This document shows positions 9,043 to 16,762 of a stretch of 33,546 nt of DNA, piece after piece. The notes beneath the pieces were generated by a model. The model made no database searches. It had not been told where the DNA came from and saw only the letters and a program-made list of their open reading frames with translations. Position 1 is the stretch's first letter; each line of letters begins with the position of its first letter. Source of the DNA: Plebeiibacterium sediminum (GTDB lineage: Bacteria; Bacteroidota; Bacteroidia; Bacteroidales; Marinilabiliaceae). A program made the position numbers and the translations under genes. The DNA is taken from the NCBI RefSeq assembly GCF_026013605.1, contig NZ_JAPDPJ010000064.1:1-33546 (forward strand), read 5' to 3'.

Positions 9043-9078
9043 AATAGGAATGCTATACTCGAATTAATTGTAAAAGAC

Positions 9079-9423
9079 ATGAAAAAAATTGAAGCAATCA
9101 TCAGATTAACACAGTACGAAAGTGTTAAAAAAGCGCTTGAAGAGCAAGACATTACTTTCTTTTCATACTGGGATGTTCGTGGAGTAGGAACAGCTAGAGA
9201 GGGTCATTTATACAGAGGAACTGTATATGACACAAGTATCATCGAACGTCGTTTACTTTCAATCATCGTTCGTGATGAAAATTTAGAAAAAACAGTGCAA
9301 GCATTAATGTCAGCTGCAAGAACTGGAGAAATAGGAGACGGAAGAATTTTCGTTACTGACATTGCTGAAACATATAGAATTAGAACTGGCGAGTCAGGTC
9401 CTGAAACATTATATGTAAAGTAA
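9079..9423 (+). CDS. glnK: P-II family nitrogen regulatory protein
   Basis: 114 residues, normal P-II length. P-II trimers bind ATP/ADP and 2-oxoglutarate and control ammonium uptake and assimilation by protein contact. Seen here: the opening MKKIEAIIR, T-loop residues 34-50 (RGVGTAREGHLYRGTVY) with Tyr50 at the position of the uridylylated Tyr51 of E. coli, the B-loop ARTGEIGDGRIFV and the C-terminal loop RIRTGE that binds phosphate. The T-loop is one residue shorter than in E. coli, and the usual YRGAEY reads YRGTVY. It sits 49 bp upstream of amtB, the standard glnK-amtB pairing, so its main partner is probably AmtB. Whether it is covalently modified cannot be told: no glnD lies in the window. 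Confidence 0.95.
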   Translation: MKKIEAIIRLTQYESVKKALEEQDITFFSYWDVRGVGTAREGHLYRGTVYDTSIIERRLLSIIVRDENLEKTVQALMSAARTGEIGDGRIFVTDIAETYRIRTGESGPETLYVK

Positions 9424-9472
9424 CCAACCCACAAAACTAATCTGATTTAAAAACATTAAAAAAGACAATATT

Positions 9473-10666
9473 ATGGACGCAAACAGTGCTTTAGACATAT
9501 TATGGATTCTGGTAGCCGGCATATTAGTATTTTGGATGCAGGCAGGATTCGCCTTAGTAGAGGCAGGTTTTACAAGAGCTAAAAACGTTGGTAACATTAT
9601 CATGAAGAACTTCATGGACTTCGCTTTTGGTTCATTACTATTCTGGATTATCGGATATAGTATCATGTATGGTGGCGAAGGATCATTTTATGGTGCATTC
9701 GATTTCTTTTATAGCGTAGAGGGAGATTATCATAACTTATTTTTCCAAACCGTATTTGCTGCAACTGCTGCAACAATTGTATCAGGAGCAATGGCTGAAC
9801 GTACTAAATTTAGTACTTACTTAATCTTTTCAGTAGTAATTACCGCTGTTATTTACCCAATATCAGGTCACTGGGTATGGGGAGGTGGTTGGTTATCAAC
9901 TATGGAAACTCCATTCCATGACTTTGCTGGTTCTACTGTAGTACACTCTGTTGGAGGATGGGCAGCCCTAGCAGGAGCCTGGACTATCGGACCTCGTTTA
10001 GGAAAATACAATGGTAGTGCTAACGCAATCCCTGGTCACAACATGGTATTAGGTGCACTAGGTGTATTCATCCTTTGGATGGGATGGTTTGGATTTAACC
10101 CAGGATCTCAATTAGCAATCAGTGGAGACAACGCAAATGCTGTTGCAAAAATCTTTATTACAACTAACTTAGCTGCTGCTGCAGGTGCTGTTGTTACAAT
10201 GTTTGTTACTTGGTTCCGTTACGGAAAACCGGATCTTTCAATGACATTAAACGGTGCTTTAGCCGGACTTGTTGCAATTACAGCAGGTTGTGATGTAGTA
10301 AGCCCAACAGGAGCTGTTCTTATTGGTATCATTGCAGGTTTTGTAATTGTATTCTCAATTGAATTATTTGATAAAGTTCTTAAAGTTGATGATCCTGTAG
10401 GTGCAATTTCTGTACACGGAGTATGTGGTGCTTTAGGTACATTATTAGTAGGATTATTTGCTACTGACGGTGGTTTATTTTACGGCGGTGGTGCTTCACT
10501 ACTTTTAAGCCAGGCAATTGGTGTTGTAACAATTGGTGCATGGGCTTTCGGTTTAGGATTAATCTTATTCCAAGTTCTTAAAGCAACTGTTGGACTTAGA
10601 GTTACAGAACAAGAAGAAAGAGAAGGTCTTGACATTCACGAGCACGGCCAAAGCTCTTACAACTAA
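9473..10666 (+). CDS. amtB: Ammonium transporter AmtB
   Basis: 397 residues with about 11 membrane segments. It conducts ammonium across the inner membrane as a trimer. The twin pore histidines are His158 (in TVVHSVGGWAALAG) and His315 (in SVHGVCGALGTLL). The family motif DFAGSTVVH is intact, and FGFNPGSQLA near residue 203 is also typical. There is no extra N-terminal signal peptide as found in some proteobacterial AmtB proteins, and no C-terminal signalling domain beyond a short acidic tail (EQEEREGLDIHEHG), which is the part that would touch P-II and the cytoplasm. It is cotranscribed with glnK and followed by a strong terminator. Confidence 0.97.
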   Translation: MDANSALDILWILVAGILVFWMQAGFALVEAGFTRAKNVGNIIMKNFMDFAFGSLLFWIIGYSIMYGGEGSFYGAFDFFYSVEGDYHNLFFQTVFAATAATIVSGAMAERTKFSTYLIFSVVITAVIYPISGHWVWGGGWLSTMETPFHDFAGSTVVHSVGGWAALAGAWTIGPRLGKYNGSANAIPGHNMVLGALGVFILWMGWFGFNPGSQLAISGDNANAVAKIFITTNLAAAAGAVVTMFVTWFRYGKPDLSMTLNGALAGLVAITAGCDVVSPTGAVLIGIIAGFVIVFSIELFDKVLKVDDPVGAISVHGVCGALGTLLVGLFATDGGLFYGGGASLLLSQAIGVVTIGAWAFGLGLILFQVLKATVGLRVTEQEEREGLDIHEHGQSSYN

Positions 10667-10700
10667 TAAGCTCATAACCATAGCTTTTAAATATTTGATG

Positions 10701-10737
10701 AAAGCAGTCGGGAATATCCCGGCTGCTTTTTTTATTA
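10701..10737 (+). terminator. Rho-independent terminator after amtB
   Basis: 13-bp stem with one T.G wobble (10701-10713 with 10717-10729; core AAAGCAG...CTGCTTT) closed by a 3-nt loop and followed by a run of Ts. It starts 34 nt after the amtB stop codon and closes the nitrogen block. Confidence 0.95.
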
Positions 10738-10857
10738 TATACAACTACCAACGTATCGGTATATCATTAACCCGATAAACATCCTAATTCACATAAATCC
10801 TCAATTATACAATATCAAAAACAATCACAAACCAAAAATCTAAATTTTATCATAAGA

Positions 10858-10885
10858 TTTGTATATTATTTTAATATACATTTGC
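10858..10885 (+). promoter_or_regulatory. Promoter of marC-rnh
   Basis: An exact TACATTTGC (-7 type TAnnTTTGY) at 10877-10885, preceded by TTTG at 10858-10861. The spacer of 15 bp is shorter than the usual 19-21 bp, so the -33 assignment is weaker than the -7. Predicted start near 10891, about 20 nt before the marC ATG. Confidence 0.6.
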
Positions 10886-10910
10886 ACAACTAAACATTAA
10901 AATCAAGAAG

Positions 10911-11513
10911 ATGAATTTAAATGCACTACAAATATTATCAGCTTTTATTGTTCTTTTTGCCGTAATAGATATTCTCGGATCAATTCCTGTTATTATTAAC
11001 TTAAAAAAGCAAGGCAACAAAATCAATGCATTACAAGCTTCATTAGTATCCTTAAGTATATTACTATTATTTTTCTTTTTAGGAGAACCTTTACTTAGTT
11101 TATTTGGAGTTGACATTTCATCATTTGCCATTGCTGGTGCATTTGTATTATTAGTTATGGCATTTGAGATGATCTTCGGCATCAATATTTTTAAACACGA
11201 TAATTCCCCGGCAGGAGCCAGTATTGTACCTATTGCATTTCCATTAATTGCAGGTGCAGGTTCATTTACAACGCTGCTTTCTCTACGTGCAGAATTTGAC
11301 TCTATTAATATTATTATTGCACTAATATTAAATATTGTAATTGTATTTCTGGTATTAAAAACAACCGATAGAGTTGAAAAAATCATTGGAGAGGGAGGAA
11401 TCTATCTCTTACAGAAATTCTTTGGCATCATTCTTTTGGCCATGTCAATAAGATTATTCCTTTCAAACTTAGCTAATCTGATTTCACAATTCTTACCTGC
11501 TTTAAAAGGCTAA
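10911..11513 (+). CDS. MarC family (UPF0056) inner-membrane protein
   Basis: 200 residues with about six hydrophobic segments spaced as in MarC/YhgN: a first segment near residues 8-27, the conserved early IDILGSIPVI, a middle FPLIAGAGSFTTLL (residues ~104-117) and a last segment around residues 165-195. The protein is integral to the inner membrane. The family's role is not settled; the old link of MarC to multiple antibiotic resistance was not upheld. It stands 5 bp upstream of the RNase H gene with a good promoter before it, so the two form an operon with no obvious functional link. Confidence 0.9.
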   Translation: MNLNALQILSAFIVLFAVIDILGSIPVIINLKKQGNKINALQASLVSLSILLLFFFLGEPLLSLFGVDISSFAIAGAFVLLVMAFEMIFGINIFKHDNSPAGASIVPIAFPLIAGAGSFTTLLSLRAEFDSINIIIALILNIVIVFLVLKTTDRVEKIIGEGGIYLLQKFFGIILLAMSIRLFLSNLANLISQFLPALKG

Positions 11514-11518
11514 TTCCT

Positions 11519-12151
11519 ATGGCTAAAAAAAATAGATTTTATGTTGTTTGGAATGGACATGCTCCCGGAATATATACGAGCTGGGAAGAATGCCAAAAAA
11601 ACATTAAAGGAGTAAGCAATGTAAAATACAAAGGATTCCCTACCCAGGAAGAAGCTGAAATTGCCTTTGAAGAAGATCCGGATCTTTACTGGGGCAAAAA
11701 AGATTCTAATGACAAGAAACTTCAACACACATTAAAAAGCAACAGCAACATTATCCAAAACAGCCTAAGCGTAGATGCTGCCTGTAGTGGTAATCCCGGA
11801 GTAATGGAGTATCAAGGCGTATATACAGCAACAGGAACGCAAGCTTTTGTTCAAAAATTTGAATTAGGTACAAATAACATTGGTGAATTTTTAGCTATTG
11901 TTCATGGACTAGCATACCAAAAACAACACAAATTAAACATACCAATATATTCAGATTCTAAGATTGCTATGACTTGGATAAAAGCTAAAAAATGCAGATC
12001 AAAACTTGATCGGACCCAACAAACAGAACAACTATTTCAAGTTATAAAAAGAGCTGAAGATTGGCTAAAAAACAATAGCTACACACAACCTATTTTAAAA
12101 TGGGAAACTAAATTATGGGGCGAAATCCCCGCCGATTTTGGAAGAAAATAA
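11519..12151 (+). CDS. Ribonuclease H type 1 with N-terminal viroplasmin/hybrid-binding domain
   Basis: 210 residues. Residues ~4-48 (FYVVWNGHAPGIYTSWEECQ and following) form the viroplasmin-like domain that binds RNA/DNA hybrids, as in eukaryotic RNase H1 and Bacteroides homologues. A short linker leads to the catalytic domain from about residue 80. The metal-binding acidic residues are Asp86 (SVDAACSGNPG), Glu123 (NNIGEFLAI), Asp146 (YSDSKIAMTW) and probably Asp206 near the C-terminus. The enzyme cuts RNA in RNA/DNA hybrids, clearing R-loops and primers in the cytoplasm. Its stop codon lies one base from that of the convergent histidine kinase, with no terminator between them. Confidence 0.92.
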   Translation: MAKKNRFYVVWNGHAPGIYTSWEECQKNIKGVSNVKYKGFPTQEEAEIAFEEDPDLYWGKKDSNDKKLQHTLKSNSNIIQNSLSVDAACSGNPGVMEYQGVYTATGTQAFVQKFELGTNNIGEFLAIVHGLAYQKQHKLNIPIYSDSKIAMTWIKAKKCRSKLDRTQQTEQLFQVIKRAEDWLKNNSYTQPILKWETKLWGEIPADFGRK

Positions 12152-12152
12152 A

Positions 12153-14060
12153 CTAATTGGATTCCATCAAAGGAATAGTAAATACAACACGAGTTCCTTC
12201 TGCTCCATAATTTCGACGATCTTCCACCGTCAATCCAACTTTATTACTCCTATCCTTATTGTTAATCAAATTCAGTCGTTCACGAGTAATTTTTAAAGCC
12301 AAGGATTTATGCTTTTTAGAGTTCTTTTCTTTTTTCACAGTTGATTCATCAACACCAACACCATTATCTTCTACACAATAAGAAATCACTTTACCTTGCT
12401 TTGTAAAACTTACAGTGATATTACCATCTTTTCTTTTAAATAACTCACCGTGTTCAAATGAATTTTCAATAAAAGGTTGAGCCAACATAGGAGGAATCAT
12501 AGTCTTTGTATTATCCAGCTTTTCATCTACTATAATATTATAACTTATTTTATCTCCAAACCGCCTATTTTGAAGATTTATATAATAATCAAGTATTTCT
12601 CTTTCCTGTGCCAAAGTAATATATTCTTCTTGCGAATACTGCAAAACCATACGCATCAACCCGGCAAAATCAGCCAAAAAATCAACGGCATCTGCCACTT
12701 TATTATCCAAAACATAACATTGAATAGCAGATAAGGAATTAAATATAAAATGGGGGTTCATCTGCGTTCTCAGAACTTTTTGCTCTAACCTCAACAAACG
12801 CTGCTTTTCCTCTAATCGTTTTGTTCTTAGATAAAATATCCAATAAGCAACTCCCGACAAAATAACAAACACAATTATTGTAATAACAAAAAGGTACAAT
12901 CTGTTTTTGGCTGTCAATTCTGAAACCTGGTTTTGAGTTTTCTGATAAATATATTTACTCTCCAACTCGAGCATTTTATTATTCTGATCATCATTAAAAA
13001 GACTATCCTTAATACTATGATACTCCTCTATTACACGAATCGCATCTTCAAAATGCTTGATATCTTTATATGTTTCATACAAACTATACAAATTATCCAT
13101 TCGCGATTCCAACAAACCAACCTCCTTATTTAATTCTTCACATCTTTTATATAACTCAATAGCCTTAGACTTAAATCCCTGAACAGCATACACATCCCCC
13201 AATCCACTTAGAGCATGAATCATTCCGGATTTATTGTTCAGAATTTCAAATAGATCAACAGATTTTGTAAAATAAGATCTGGCCAGATCATACTTTTCCA
13301 TTTTTAGATAGTTACACCCTAAGTTGTTCATAACTGAAGCAACCCTGCTACTGTCTTCTAATTCATTGTAAACCTTTAAAGCATGTTCGTAATATCTATT
13401 TGCCGACTTAAAATTATCATCTCTGGATTCCGTAACTCCAAGATTCAAATTTATATCAGCAACAGACATTTTATCCCCCAATTTCTTATAAATCTCTAAA
13501 GCCTTTTTAAAATATGTAGTTCGCAAATCGGAATTGCCCCATTCTCCAAATACCAATCCCATATTCTGATATGTTTTTGCTATTCCCAAACTATCATTTA
13601 AACTCTTATCAATAGCCAAACATCCTTCATAATTTTCAATAGCCTCGCCGTAATTAGCCTTATAATAGTTAACCAGTCCTATATTACTATAGTTAGCAGA
13701 GAGCATAGAGCTATCTTTACACAACAACAAATAAGGCAATGCTTTTTTATAGTATAAAAGCGCATCATCAAACTGTTCCTGATAAAAATAAACCTCTCCA
13801 TAATTATAATATGCCAAGGCTTTATATCTATATTGGGTTTTATCAGATAATTTTAGAAGTTCAGAAGACAACTCTTTAGAAAAATCAGGATCACTAGTTG
13901 ACAATTCAAAGGAGTATCTATATAAGGCCTCCAGTTTATCATCACCACTCAATCGATCAATTTCCGATTTGATACTATCAATACTTTCTATATTTAGGGC
14001 AACACATACATTACATAATGTAAAGGTTGAAACAAATAAGGCAATTATAATTCTATACAT
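12153..14060 (-). CDS. TPR-containing sensor histidine kinase, LytS/YehU type
   Basis: 635 residues. An N-terminal signal-like segment (1-22) exports a sensor region of about eight tetratricopeptide repeats (residues ~60-345; for example YNYGEVYFYQEQFDDALLYY, YSNIGLVNYYKANYGEAIENY). A coiled linker, one membrane segment near 388-412 (LFVITIIVFVILSGVAYWIF) and a cytoplasmic kinase follow. The phospho-accepting His437 lies in NPHFIFNSLSAIQ, typical of the His_kinase family PF06580. The ATPase follows with an N-box (PFIENSFEHG) and a G-box (VEDNGVGVD). Such kinases normally pair with a LytTR response regulator, but none is adjacent. The membrane LytTR protein at 23.3 kb has no receiver domain, so it is not an obvious partner. 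Stimulus unknown. Confidence 0.9.
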   Translation of the reverse strand: MYRIIIALFVSTFTLCNVCVALNIESIDSIKSEIDRLSGDDKLEALYRYSFELSTSDPDFSKELSSELLKLSDKTQYRYKALAYYNYGEVYFYQEQFDDALLYYKKALPYLLLCKDSSMLSANYSNIGLVNYYKANYGEAIENYEGCLAIDKSLNDSLGIAKTYQNMGLVFGEWGNSDLRTTYFKKALEIYKKLGDKMSVADINLNLGVTESRDDNFKSANRYYEHALKVYNELEDSSRVASVMNNLGCNYLKMEKYDLARSYFTKSVDLFEILNNKSGMIHALSGLGDVYAVQGFKSKAIELYKRCEELNKEVGLLESRMDNLYSLYETYKDIKHFEDAIRVIEEYHSIKDSLFNDDQNNKMLELESKYIYQKTQNQVSELTAKNRLYLFVITIIVFVILSGVAYWIFYLRTKRLEEKQRLLRLEQKVLRTQMNPHFIFNSLSAIQCYVLDNKVADAVDFLADFAGLMRMVLQYSQEEYITLAQEREILDYYINLQNRRFGDKISYNIIVDEKLDNTKTMIPPMLAQPFIENSFEHGELFKRKDGNITVSFTKQGKVISYCVEDNGVGVDESTVKKEKNSKKHKSLALKITRERLNLINNKDRSNKVGLTVEDRRNYGAEGTRVVFTIPLMESN

Positions 14061-14111
14061 CAGCTAATTATTTGGGTCAGCCAAATTTACATCAAAAAAA
14101 CAACAAAATAA

Positions 14112-14140
14112 AAGCCATCCCAAATTGATTGAGATGGCTT
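14112..14140 (-). terminator. Rho-independent terminator after asnS
   Basis: 8-bp stem AAGCCATC (14112-14119) with GATGGCTT (14133-14140) and extra CAA/TTG pairing inside. On the minus strand it is followed by a T-rich tract, the complement of the A-run at about 14095-14111. It lies 30 nt beyond the asnS stop codon. Confidence 0.8.
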
Positions 14141-14170
14141 ACAATTATTGAAAATCTTATTTTCTTTTTT

Positions 14171-15631
14171 TTAAAACTCAGCATTCTTAGGTGTTCGAGG
14201 GAAAGGAATCACATCACGAATATTTCCCATACCAGTAACAAATAACATTAAGCGTTCAAAACCTAATCCGAAACCACTATGAGGCACAGAACCAAAACGT
14301 CTGGTATCCAAATACCAATACATTTCTTCCTCTGGCAAATCAAGAGCACGCATTCTTTCTAACAGTTTATTATAATCCTCTTCTCTTTGAGATCCACCGA
14401 TAATTTCACCAATTTGAGGGAACAATACATCCATAGCTCTCACTGTTTTTCCATCTTCACTTTGCTTCATATAGAAAGCTTTAATTGACATTGGATAATC
14501 AGTAAGAATAACTGGTTTTTTAAAGTGTTTTTCTACTAAATAACGCTCATGCTCAGCCTGCAAATCGCTTCCAAATCCAGTAATTGGATATTGGAACTTA
14601 CCTTTTTTATGCGGCTTTGAATTCATTAAAATATCAATCGCCTCTGAATAAGTTAAGCGCACATAATCATTATCAACAACAAACTTTAATTTCTCAATAA
14701 GTTCCATTGAACGATCTTCGTCCTTCTTATTCTTTTCTTCTTCTTTCTGACGATTACTTAAAAACTCAAGATCTTCACTACAATTCTCTAAAGCATAGTT
14801 TAGCAAATATTTAGTGAACTCTTCAGCTAAATCCATATTATCATTAAGATCATAAAATGCCATTTCAGGCTCAATCATCCAAAACTCAGCCAAGTGACGT
14901 GCCGTATTTGAATTCTCAGCTCTAAATGTCGGTCCGAATGTATAAATCTCTGACATTGCCAATGCTGCCAACTCACCTTCTAACTGTCCTGAAACCGTTA
15001 AATTTGTAGACTTCCCAAAGAAATCCTGGCTATAATCAACTTTACCTTCTTCTGTTTTAGGTATATTGTTTACGTCCATTGTAGTTACCCTAAACATCTC
15101 ACCAGCACCCTCAGCATCTGAAGCTGTAATAATAGGTGTATGAATATTATAGAATCCTTTTTCTGAAAAGAATTTATGCACTGCAAAAATCATTGCATGA
15201 CGCACACGAGTAATAGCACCAAAGGTATTGGTTCTAAAACGTAAGTGAGCTATTTCTCTTAAAAACTCCAGCGAGTGTTTCTTGGGCTGTAATGGATATT
15301 CATCCGCATTACAATCTCCTAAAATCTCAATAGTATTAGCCTGAACTTCTACTTTTTGACCTCCCCCAGCAGATTCACTCAATGTTCCAACAACAGAAAT
15401 TGCAGATCCTGTTGTAATTCTTTTAATTAGACTCTCATCAAATTTCGAAACATCTGCAACAATCTGTAAATTATGAATAGATGAACCATCATTAAGTGCG
15501 ATAAAATTCACAAACTTATTACCTCTTCGAGTTCTTACCCATCCTTTTATATTTACTTCCTTGCCGTATTCTGTATCTTTAAGAATAGCAGCCACTTTAG
15601 TTCTGCGCATTTGTTCCATATTTAATTTCAA
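14171..15631 (-). CDS. asnS: Asparaginyl-tRNA synthetase
   Basis: Class II aminoacyl-tRNA synthetase that charges tRNA-Asn in the cytoplasm. The N-terminal OB-fold anticodon-binding domain spans residues ~10-115 ([24 protein letters not shown]). The catalytic core follows, with motif 2 around [22 protein letters not shown] and motif 3 [21 protein letters not shown] near the C-terminus. The ending [10 protein letters not shown] is typical of AsnRS and separates it from AspRS. Three early Met codons (15631, 15619, 15610) are possible starts, and no ribosome-binding sequence decides between them; the longest form gives 486 residues, somewhat over E. coli AsnRS. An insertion of about 50 charged residues ([10 protein letters not shown] region, ~290-320) sits within the core. 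Confidence 0.96.
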   Translation of the reverse strand: MKLNMEQMRRTKVAAILKDTEYGKEVNIKGWVRTRRGNKFVNFIALNDGSSIHNLQIVADVSKFDESLIKRITTGSAISVVGTLSESAGGGQKVEVQANTIEILGDCNADEYPLQPKKHSLEFLREIAHLRFRTNTFGAITRVRHAMIFAVHKFFSEKGFYNIHTPIITASDAEGAGEMFRVTTMDVNNIPKTEEGKVDYSQDFFGKSTNLTVSGQLEGELAALAMSEIYTFGPTFRAENSNTARHLAEFWMIEPEMAFYDLNDNMDLAEEFTKYLLNYALENCSEDLEFLSNRQKEEEKNKKDEDRSMELIEKLKFVVDNDYVRLTYSEAIDILMNSKPHKKGKFQYPITGFGSDLQAEHERYLVEKHFKKPVILTDYPMSIKAFYMKQSEDGKTVRAMDVLFPQIGEIIGGSQREEDYNKLLERMRALDLPEEEMYWYLDTRRFGSVPHSGFGLGFERLMLFVTGMGNIRDVIPFPRTPKNAEF

Positions 15632-15745
15632 TTTTTAAGGCCGTAAAATTAATCAATTGTTTAATAAGGTGAACATCTAAATTGTATAAATTTTATTAAA
15701 CACCTCCAATTGACATCCAATAAATCACATTATTACAATAAAAAA

Positions 15746-15766
15746 GCCGAATGAAATTCATTCGGC
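15746..15766 (-). terminator. Rho-independent terminator after the secreted protein gene
   Basis: GCCGAATGA (15746-15754) pairs with TCATTCGGC (15758-15766) around a 3-nt loop. On the minus strand a T-run follows (complement of the As just left of 15746). It lies 24 nt beyond the stop codon of the 15791-16576 gene. Confidence 0.88.
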
Positions 15767-15790
15767 CCCTATATTTTATTCAACACTTGA

Positions 15791-16576
15791 TTATTTTTTG
15801 ACAAATGTTCCTAATTGATTATCATAATTTAAATAATACTTACCTTTTTGTAATCCTCCTACTTTAACACTATCACCAAAACCTTTGAAAACAATTCCTC
15901 CAAACTCATCATATATTTCATACATAGTAGGAGCAGAAAATGTTAATAAATCATCAACTCTTGAAGGACTATAGGATACCACAGTTTTTGTAGAACTATA
16001 AGTAATTTCATCAGAATATCTTGGTTTTCCACGATAGTCTGTTTGTTTTACTCTAAATCTATTTTCACCAGAATGCATTCTTACTGGTGACTCATAATTA
16101 GATTCTGAAATAATGCCTTTTCCATTTACACGACCAACTTCTATCCACTTATTCCATCTGTATTGCTCAACAACAAAAGGTAACCTGCCTGCTTCATTCA
16201 TTGTTGACCATTTAATTTTATCATCAACAATATTTATTAACTTTACATCAAAAGTTGACCGAGCATTTAATACTTCAGGATTTAATACAATAGGAAGACA
16301 ATTCTCTTTATACTTAATAGCAACAGTAACTTCCTGCCCTACTTTAAAACCATATACACTCAAATCGATTTCAAAAGCACTTGAGTTAATTTCATCTGTT
16401 GAAGTTAATCCATTTACATTAACTTCATAAACACAGAAACCGACCCCACTTGGAGAGAAAGGATTTTTTACAAATAAATTATCTCCTTGAAATGTTCCGT
16501 TCAGGACAATTTCTTGTGAATTAGCATTTAGAGTAAAAAATGCTACAAAAAGGAATAAGTACAAAAGTCGTTTCAT
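15791..16576 (-). CDS. Secreted protein of unknown function with a T9SS-like C-terminal tail
   Basis: 261 residues with an N-terminal signal peptide (MKRLLYLFLFVAFFTLNANSQ). The middle is beta-rich and acid/base balanced, without a known catalytic motif; residues ~120-195 (VEQYRWNKWIEVGRVNGKG...ENRFRVKQTDYRGKPRYS) read like a fibronectin type III-like fold. The last ~45 residues (YEIYDEFGGIVFKGFGDSVKVGGLQKGKYYLN) have the pattern of a degenerate type A sorting domain: a Y-x-I-Y-D-x-x-G strand, then GLxKGxYYL. Export by the type IX system to the surface is therefore plausible but not certain. It stands alone between terminators and is not obviously linked to its neighbours asnS and ispG. Confidence 0.75.
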   Translation of the reverse strand: MKRLLYLFLFVAFFTLNANSQEIVLNGTFQGDNLFVKNPFSPSGVGFCVYEVNVNGLTSTDEINSSAFEIDLSVYGFKVGQEVTVAIKYKENCLPIVLNPEVLNARSTFDVKLINIVDDKIKWSTMNEAGRLPFVVEQYRWNKWIEVGRVNGKGIISESNYESPVRMHSGENRFRVKQTDYRGKPRYSDEITYSSTKTVVSYSPSRVDDLLTFSAPTMYEIYDEFGGIVFKGFGDSVKVGGLQKGKYYLNYDNQLGTFVKK

Positions 16577-16762
16577 TGATTAATATAAGGGATTATTAGG
16601 CTATGCAATATAAAAAAACATAATGTTGATTGCAATAAAATATCATCGCATCAAGGCTTTAAAAATACATTAATTCTTTTAATACATTAAAAAAAGATAC
16701 AATTTTTATATAAATTGATAGGTAATCTTGATAGTACTATGATTTTTATTGATGAACGACCA

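Noticed and set aside
9043-9078. Sigma-54 (GG-N10-GC) promoter before glnK
   Set aside because: The only GG and GC dinucleotides there are far too close together; no match to the consensus.
10871-11386. 171-codon open frame on the minus strand
   Set aside because: It lies wholly antisense to marC, is built of Ile/Asn/Thr runs from complementing a membrane protein, and has no family resemblance.
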